DNA of 64,000 nt from Micromonospora sp. WMMD980 (GTDB taxonomy: Bacteria > Actinomycetota > Actinomycetes > Mycobacteriales > Micromonosporaceae): the NCBI RefSeq assembly GCF_029626035.1, contig NZ_JARUBE010000003.1, forward strand, positions 3,162,001 to 3,226,000, in the 5' to 3' direction. Of the stretch, positions 58,846 through 64,000 are shown piece after piece. The position numbers and the translations under genes are program-made. The first letter of the stretch is position 1; every line of letters starts with the position of its first letter. The notes beneath the pieces are model-generated. The model ran no database searches. It was given only the letters and a program-made list of their open reading frames with translations, and was not told the DNA's origin.

Positions 58846-59638
58846 GCAGACCCTGCCGGTGAACGCCGGCCCGGTGACCGACTCGGGCCGCGTCCCCACC
58901 GTGGTGGTGGACGACGTGCACGTGATCTACCGGATCCACAAGGGCGCGACCGGCGGCACCAGCCCGGTCTCCGCGCTCAAGCGGATCACCTCCCGGACCA
59001 AGGCGCCGAACATCCGCGAGGTGCACGCGGTCAAGGGCGTGAGCTTCACCGCCTACCAGGGCGAGGCGATCGGCCTGATCGGCAGCAACGGCTCCGGCAA
59101 GTCGACCCTGCTGCGGGCCATCGCCGGGCTGCTCCCGCCGGCCCGCGGCGCGGTCTACACCCAGGGCCAGCCGTCCCTGCTCGGCGTGAACGCCGCGCTG
59201 CTCAACGACCTCTCCGGCGAGCGCAACGTGGTGCTCGGCTGCCTGGCCATGGGCATGGCCCCGGAGGAGGTCAAGCGGCTCGCCCCGGAGATCATCGAGT
59301 TCTCCGGCATCAACGAGCGCGGCGACTTCGCCTCGCTGCCGATGCGCACCTACTCGTCCGGTATGGGCGCCCGGCTGCGGTTCGCCATCGCCGCCGCGAA
59401 GAAGCACGACGTGCTGCTCATCGACGAGGCGCTGGCCACCGGTGACCGGAAGTTCCGGGCCCGCAGCGAGGAGCGGGTGCGCGAGCTGCGCGCCAGCGCC
59501 GGCACGGTCTTCCTGGTCAGCCACGGCATCGGCACGATCCGGGACACCTGCGAGCGGACCATCTGGCTGGAGAGCGGCGTGCTGAAGATGGACGGCCCGA
59601 CCGACGAGGTCTGCGACGCGTACGAGAACCAGAAGTAG
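58838..59638 (+). CDS. tagH: ABC exporter ATPase (TagH/Wzt-like)
   Basis: The 266-aa ATPase has Walker A GLIGSNGSGKSTLLR (about residues 82-96), the signature TYSSGMGARLRFAIA, and Walker B VLLIDEALATGD. The length excludes the C-terminal sugar-binding domain of long Wzt proteins, as in short TagH-type ATPases. An insert ahead of Walker A (VSALKRITSRTKAPNIREVH) is typical of polysaccharide-type ATPases. It powers the TagG-like permease. The GTG lies eight bases inside the permease gene, so both subunits are made together. A long hairpin follows the stop. Confidence 0.92.
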   Translation: MAEQTLPVNAGPVTDSGRVPTVVVDDVHVIYRIHKGATGGTSPVSALKRITSRTKAPNIREVHAVKGVSFTAYQGEAIGLIGSNGSGKSTLLRAIAGLLPPARGAVYTQGQPSLLGVNAALLNDLSGERNVVLGCLAMGMAPEEVKRLAPEIIEFSGINERGDFASLPMRTYSSGMGARLRFAIAAAKKHDVLLIDEALATGDRKFRARSEERVRELRASAGTVFLVSHGIGTIRDTCERTIWLESGVLKMDGPTDEVCDAYENQK

Positions 59639-59640
59639 CC

Positions 59641-59689
59641 CGGCGGAGCGCACCGCCCGGGCTTGCGCCCGAAGCGGTGCGCTCCGCCG
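59641..59689. terminator. Long nested hairpin terminator
   Basis: CGGCGGAGCGCACCGC (59641-59656) pairs perfectly over 16 bp with 59674-59689. Between them is a second stem CGGGC/GCCCG (59658-59662, 59667-59671). It starts two bases after the tagH-like stop and isolates the export genes from the CDP-ribitol gene. Confidence 0.78.
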
Positions 59690-59700
59690 TACGCGTTAAG

Positions 59701-59744
59701 GTTCACTGGCCCGTCGGTCAAAGTTCACCAACCGGTCACCCTTC
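59701..59744 (+). promoter_or_regulatory. PHO-box-like direct repeats
   Basis: GTTCAC (59701), GTTCACC (59723) and GGTCACC (59734) lie in one 11-base register, with a degenerate unit at 59712. In Streptomyces, PhoP boxes consist of 11-base direct repeats beginning GTTCACC. The array is 21 bases before the ATG of the CDP-ribitol synthase gene, in the only gap between the terminator and that gene. Phosphate-dependent control of a phosphate-rich wall polymer would make sense. Confidence 0.55.
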
Positions 59745-59764
59745 CCCCACAGTGAGGTACGGCA

Positions 59765-61264
59765 ATGACGCAGGAGCACCCCACCGCACCGGACGCCGTG
59801 CCGGCGAGCCCGGCACCCTGGCGACCCGCACGCACGGTGGCCGTGATCCTCGCCGGAGGCACCGGGACCCGACTGGGCCTGGGCATCCCGAAGCAACTGC
59901 TGAAGATCGCCGGCAAGCCGATCATCGAGCACACGCTTGCCGTCTTCGAGGCCGCGCCGGAGATCGACGAGATCATCGTGCTGATGGCCACCGGCCACGT
60001 GCCCGACGCCGAGCGGATCGTCGCCGGCGCCGGCTTCCGCAAGGTCACCAAGGTGATCGAGGGCGGCGACACCCGCAACGACACCACCCGCATCGCGCTC
60101 GACGCGGTCGGCGAGGGTGACGTCAACATCCTCTTCCACGACGCGGTCCGCCCGCTGGTCAGCGCGCGGATCGTGCGCGAGTGCGTGAACGCGCTCTGGA
60201 GCTACTCGGCGGTCGACGTCGCCATCGGATCGGCCGACACGATCATCCAGGTCGACGCGGACGAGTGCATCACCGACATCCCGGTCCGGGCCCGCCTGCG
60301 CCGCGGCCAGACCCCGCAGGCGTTCCGCTCCGGCACCATCCGGGAGGCCTATCGGCGGGCCGAGGGCGACAGCGACTTCGCCGCCACCGACGACTGCGGC
60401 GTGGTGCTGCGCTACCTGCCCGGCACGCCGATCAAGGTGATCGACGGCTCGGACGAGAACATCAAGGTCACCCACCCGGTCGACGTGCACCTGGCCGACA
60501 AGCTCTTCCAGCTCGCCGCCGCCCAGGCGCCCCGGCTCACCCACCGCGGCTACGCCGAGGAGCTGACCGGCCGGACCATCGTGGTGTTCGGCGGCAGCTA
60601 CGGCATCGGCCACGACCTCACCGAGCTGGCCCGCCGCTACGGCGCCCAGGTCTTCCCGTTCAGCCGCTCCACCACCGGCACCCACGTCGAGCGCGCCGAG
60701 GACGTGGCCGCCGCGCTGAAGACCGCCTTCGAGGCGACCGGCCGGATCGACCACGTGGTGGTCACCGCCGGGATCCTGGAGAAGGGCGCGCTCGCCGAGA
60801 TGGACGACGAGACGATGGACCGGCTCCTGCACGTCAACTTCGTCGGGCCGGTCACCATCGCCCGGCAGTCGCTGCCCTACCTCCAGCAGACCAAGGGCCA
60901 GCTGCTGCTCTACACGTCCAGCTCCTACACCCGGGGCCGGGCACGCTACGCGCTCTACTCGGCCACCAAGGCCGCGCTGGTCAACCTGACCCAGGCGCTC
61001 GCGGACGAGTGGGCGGAGTTCGGCGTACGGGTCAACTGCGTCAACCCGGAGCGCACCGCCACCCCGATGCGCACCAAGGCGTTCGGCGAGGAGCCGGAGC
61101 ACACGCTGCTCGCCTCCGAGGCGGTCGCCCAGGCCTCCCTGGACGTGCTCATCTCCGAGCTGACCGGCCAGGTGGTCGACGTCCGCCGGGCGCCCGGGGA
61201 GCCGGTCGCCGCGGTGCCCGCCCAGCCCGGCGCGCACCGCTCCGATGTCGGCGTCGGCGCCTGA
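59765..61264 (+). CDS. bcs1: Bifunctional CDP-ribitol synthase (cytidylyltransferase plus reductase, Bcs1-like)
   Basis: The 499-aa protein joins two enzymes. Residues about 20-250 are an IspD/TarI-type cytidylyltransferase (VILAGGTGTRLGLGIPKQLL, HDAVRPLVS, RRGQTPQAFRSG). Residues about 270-475 are an SDR reductase (VVFGGSYGIGHDL; SSYTRGRARYALYSATKAAL with the Tyr and Lys). The same order occurs in Haemophilus Bcs1, which reduces ribulose-5-phosphate and couples the ribitol-5-phosphate to CTP. The C-terminal 25 residues are Ala/Pro-rich. GAGG lies about seven bases upstream of the ATG. A TagF-like gene follows after 17 bases. Confidence 0.88.
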   Translation: MTQEHPTAPDAVPASPAPWRPARTVAVILAGGTGTRLGLGIPKQLLKIAGKPIIEHTLAVFEAAPEIDEIIVLMATGHVPDAERIVAGAGFRKVTKVIEGGDTRNDTTRIALDAVGEGDVNILFHDAVRPLVSARIVRECVNALWSYSAVDVAIGSADTIIQVDADECITDIPVRARLRRGQTPQAFRSGTIREAYRRAEGDSDFAATDDCGVVLRYLPGTPIKVIDGSDENIKVTHPVDVHLADKLFQLAAAQAPRLTHRGYAEELTGRTIVVFGGSYGIGHDLTELARRYGAQVFPFSRSTTGTHVERAEDVAAALKTAFEATGRIDHVVVTAGILEKGALAEMDDETMDRLLHVNFVGPVTIARQSLPYLQQTKGQLLLYTSSSYTRGRARYALYSATKAALVNLTQALADEWAEFGVRVNCVNPERTATPMRTKAFGEEPEHTLLASEAVAQASLDVLISELTGQVVDVRRAPGEPVAAVPAQPGAHRSDVGVGA

Positions 61265-61281
61265 CGGACGGGACGACCGAG

Positions 61282-62958
61282 ATGCGTGGTGACCTGGTCC
61301 GGAAGCTGATCGCCCGGGTGCTGACCAGCGGGTCGGCCGTGCTGGCGTTCCTCGTCGTGGCGCTCACCGGCGCCACCGGCACCGGGCTCGCCCTGGCGGT
61401 CGCCGCGCTGGCCGCCACCGCGTGGGAGCGTCGGGTCCGACCCTCCGCCGACGGGCTCGTCGAGACGGTGCTGGTGGCCGCCGGCATCCTGGTCGGCTAC
61501 GCCCGCCGGGCCGACGACGGCTTCGACCCGGCGCTGGCCGCCACCGCGCTGGTCCTGCTCGGCCTGGTCCTGCTGGTCGGCCCGCTGCGCCAGGCCGGCG
61601 CGCTGGAGATCCGGGCGGCCAACCTGCCGGTCCGGTCCTGGGCACCGCCGGTCGCCGCCCGGCTCGGCGACGCCGTGCTGGTGCTGCTCGCCCTGGTGGC
61701 GCTCGCCGCCGCGCTGGCCCTGCCGGCCTGGTTGCCGCTGGCCGCCACGCTGCTGCTCGGCGCCGGCTGCGCCGCGGTCGCGTTCGACCTGGCCCGACGC
61801 CGGTTCCGCCCGCCGGCCGGCGGCGGTCCGATCGGCCGCGCGCTGCGCCGGCACCAGCCGGAGTTCGTGCTGCACTTCTCCGCCCCGCCCGGCTCGGAAT
61901 ACCAGCTCACCATGTGGCTGCCCTACCTGGAGCGGATCGGCCGGCCTTTCCTGGTGGTGCTGCGCGAGCCGGAGTTCCTCGCCACCGTGGCCGCCGCGAC
62001 CCGCGCGCCGGTGGTCCTCTGCCCGACGCTGAAAGCCCTGGACGAGGCCCTGGTGCCCAGCCTCCGGGCCGCCTTCTACGTCAACCACGGCGCGAAGAAC
62101 GCCCACTGCATCCGGTTCCACCAGCTCACCCACGTGCAGTTGCACCACGGCGACAGCGACAAGGCGCCCAGCGCCAACCCGGTGTCCGCCATCTTCGACA
62201 AGATCTTCGTGGCCGGGCCGGCGGCGATCGACCGCTACGCCCGCGCTGGCGTGGAGATCCCCGCCGAGAAGTTCGTCGTGGTCGGCCGCCCCCAGGTCGA
62301 GGCCATCGAGGTACGCCGGGAGCCGGCGCCCGCGTCGGCGCACCCGACCGTCCTCTACACCCCGACCTGGACCGGGCACCACGCCGACGCCAACTACTGC
62401 TCGCTGCCGGTGGCGGAGACGCTGATCCGCCGGCTGATCGACCGCGGCGCGGCGGTGATCCTGCGCGCCCACCCCTACACCGACCGGAACCCCGCCTCGG
62501 CCCGGCAGCTCGCCCGGCTCACCGAACTGCTCGCGGCCGACCGGGCGAAGACCGGCCGGCCGCACCTGTGGGGCGCGGCGGCGGCGGGGGAGCTGACGCT
62601 CACCGAGTGCGTCAACCGCGCCGACGCGCTGGTCTCCGACGTCTCCGGCGTCATCTCCGACTGGCTCTACTCCGGCAAGCCGTACGCGGTCACCGACACC
62701 GGCGTGGACGGCGAGCACTTCGTCGCCCGGTTCCCGCTGGCGTCCTGCGGCTACGTGCTGCGCCGGGACATGTCCAACGTGGACGAGGTGCTCACCGCGC
62801 TGCTCGACAGCGACCCGAAGGCCGCCGAGCGCTGGGCGGCCCGCAGCCGCTACCTCGGCGACTTCCCCGCCGACCGCTACGCCGAGGCGTTCCTCGACGC
62901 CGCCCGCCGGGAGCTGGAGCCGGACTTCGCCGTCCCGTCGCCGCGCGCCGCCGTCTGA
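61282..62958 (+). CDS. TagF-like polyol-phosphate polymerase with membrane N-terminus
   Basis: A 558-aa paralogue of the protein at 40619-42373. Four to five membrane segments fill the first 180 residues. The catalytic part has QLHHGDSDKAPSANP, YTPTWTGHHADANY, LRAHPYTDRNPAS and ALVSDVSGVISDWLYSGKPY. It is likely cotranscribed with the CDP-ribitol synthase gene, so polymerising ribitol-phosphate (a TarL/TarF role) is the natural guess. The ATG at 61282 has only a weak ribosome site (GGGA). The soluble TagF enzymes of Bacillus and Staphylococcus lack these N-terminal membrane segments, so this fusion is typical of the actinobacterial branch as far as I know. Confidence 0.85.
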   Translation: MRGDLVRKLIARVLTSGSAVLAFLVVALTGATGTGLALAVAALAATAWERRVRPSADGLVETVLVAAGILVGYARRADDGFDPALAATALVLLGLVLLVGPLRQAGALEIRAANLPVRSWAPPVAARLGDAVLVLLALVALAAALALPAWLPLAATLLLGAGCAAVAFDLARRRFRPPAGGGPIGRALRRHQPEFVLHFSAPPGSEYQLTMWLPYLERIGRPFLVVLREPEFLATVAAATRAPVVLCPTLKALDEALVPSLRAAFYVNHGAKNAHCIRFHQLTHVQLHHGDSDKAPSANPVSAIFDKIFVAGPAAIDRYARAGVEIPAEKFVVVGRPQVEAIEVRREPAPASAHPTVLYTPTWTGHHADANYCSLPVAETLIRRLIDRGAAVILRAHPYTDRNPASARQLARLTELLAADRAKTGRPHLWGAAAAGELTLTECVNRADALVSDVSGVISDWLYSGKPYAVTDTGVDGEHFVARFPLASCGYVLRRDMSNVDEVLTALLDSDPKAAERWAARSRYLGDFPADRYAEAFLDAARRELEPDFAVPSPRAAV

Positions 62959-62962
62959 CCCC

Positions 62963-63736
62963 TCACAGGTACGCGTCGAGCAGCGCGAGCACCGCCGCCG
63001 GGTCCTCGACGTGCGCGTTGTGGCCCAGCCCCGGCAGCGTGGCCGCCGGAACGCCCAGCTCCTTGAGCTGCGCGTCGGTCACCATCGGATCCAGCTCGCC
63101 CCGCGCCAGCAGCACCGGCACGTCGACGGCGGCCAGCAGGGCGGGCAGGCGCGGCGCCCCCACCGCGAAGGCGGCCGGATCCATCGCCAGCCGCCAGCGA
63201 CCGTCACCGCGCTGGGCGTGGCCGTCCTCGCGGCGCAGACCCGCGTCGACCACCGGATGGTCGGGGGCGAACAGCCCGGCCAGCCCGGAGACCCGCAGAT
63301 AGCGTCGGGCCGCCTCGTCGCGGGTGGCGAACCAGGTCACCGGCCGGGCGGCCAACTCCTCCGCCTTCGCCAGCTCCGCCGGTGACCAGGCCACCTTGAT
63401 GCCGAGCCCCACCACGGCGTCGACCGGCAGCCCGCGCTGCCGGGCGGCCAACGCCAGCGCCACCACGCCACCGAGCGAGTGCCCGAGCAGCACGAGCCGG
63501 TCGTTCGGACCGAGCCGAACCGACCCGAGGCCGTCCGCCGCACGCTGCGCCAGGGCCGCGAACGAATACTCCGGCAGCGGCGGTGACCAGCCGTGGCCGG
63601 CCAGGTCGGGGGCGAGTCAGCGGCCGGGCCAGCGACGCTCCAGCAGTGGCGCCCACGGCAACCACACCTCGCCGGTGGCGCCCATGCCGTGCAGGAGCAC
63701 CAGGTGACGGGTCGCCGTCGCCGCCGTATCGCCCAT
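62963..63736 (-). pseudogene. Alpha/beta hydrolase gene interrupted by an in-frame TGA
   Basis: From ATG 63736 the frame reads an alpha/beta hydrolase: RHLVLLHGMGATGEVWLPWA (oxyanion HG), then RRWPGR and TGA at 63617-63619. In the same frame it continues LAPDLAGHGWSPPLPEYSF, and VLLGHSLGGVVALALA with the nucleophile Ser. Asp is in ARGELDPMV and His in GLGHNAHVED. All catalytic residues are thus present but split by one stop, which a single CGA-to-TGA change would explain. Restored length is 257 residues, normal for the family. A GTG at 63493 could express only the nucleophile half. Sequence error is the other option. Confidence 0.78.
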
Positions 63737-63922
63737 ACGGCGCAGTCTGCCACCGGACGGACACGCAAGGCGAGACCGAACCCGCCCCGGTCGAGCTTGC
63801 ACTGCGGCCCGCGCCACGCCGGCGGTGGACGGGGCGTGGCGAGGTTCCCGGCCGGTGGGCGTTCCGGACCGGGTCGGCGGCGTCCGCGCACCCGCAGGGT
63901 TCGCGGGGCTAGTGAGGGGCGG

Positions 63923-63973
63923 GTGGAACGCTACGGATGTCTGCGCGGCCCCGAGACGCCCATAACGTTCCAC
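63923..63973. repeat. Imperfect inverted repeat near the right edge
   Basis: GTGGAACGCTACGG (63923-63936) recurs in inverted form as CCATAACGTTCCAC (63960-63973), with two mismatches in 14 and a 23-base spacer. It lies in the last 264 bases (63737-64000), where I see no gene. It may be a paired regulator site for a gene beyond the edge. Confidence 0.4.
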
Positions 63974-64000
63974 TCACGGGGCGCGCGGGGCTTGGGTGGA

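Overview
The window is very GC-rich DNA with dense, strongly GC3-biased genes, many GTG starts and ATGA/GTGA overlaps. With a GlgC-GlgM-GlgE-GlgB glucan pathway and actinobacterial Dgt, GlgE and DUF families, this points to a filamentous actinomycete. A Micromonospora-like genome is the best guess, supported by a GC-rich palindromic element at 26451-26505 that I recall from that family; the genus is an inference. No rRNA, tRNA, CRISPR, phage or intact IS element was seen.

Region 1 (1-5691) is mostly housekeeping: the start of a dGTPase gene, a WbpA-type UDP-GlcNAc 6-dehydrogenase, Tex, a small unknown protein and a DUF389 membrane protein. Region 2 (5886-21183) is a Wzx/Wzy-type surface polysaccharide locus. 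It has an SGNH acyltransferase, a sugar aminotransferase, a complete UDP-L-FucNAc pathway (CapE/CapF/CapG = FnlA/B/C) with a WbuB-like FucNAc transferase, a flippase, three more glycosyltransferases (one frameshifted), a methyltransferase and a Wzy-like polymerase. No priming transferase or chain-length regulator is visible.

Region 3 (21328-31865) holds NAD kinase and the GlgE glucan pathway. A glgC-pgm operon diverges from glgM (glgA-like); then come a small interruption carrying palindromes, a Uma2 remnant and a methyltransferase, and then overlapping glgE-glgB. treS and pep2 are absent here. Region 4 (32091-40016) is mixed: an App1-like phosphatase, a GT-C-like membrane protein, YaaA, an unknown protein with WhiA-like features, an orphan TAXI binding lipoprotein convergent with a two-component system, and a DUF952 protein.

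Region 5 (40018-62958) is a second cell-envelope glycopolymer region. It combines a teichoic-acid-like set with homologues of WbpD, WbpI, WbpB and WbpE. The teichoic-like genes are a Bcs1-like CDP-ribitol synthase fusion, two TagF-like polymerases with membrane N-termini, a TagG/TagH-like exporter and a TarS-like glycosyltransferase. With the WbpA homologue near the left edge, the Wbp set covers every known step to UDP-ManNAc3NAcA, which suggests a wall polymer mixing polyol-phosphate with a diacetamido-uronic acid. A PHO-box-like 11-bp repeat array precedes the CDP-ribitol gene, so phosphate control is plausible. Region 6 (62963-64000) holds an alpha/beta hydrolase gene broken by an in-frame stop.

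Two genes look broken (a frameshift near 17498 and a TGA at 63617-63619); each could be real decay or a sequence error. Several genes share a TANNNT box 6-7 bases before the start codon, as expected for leaderless transcripts.
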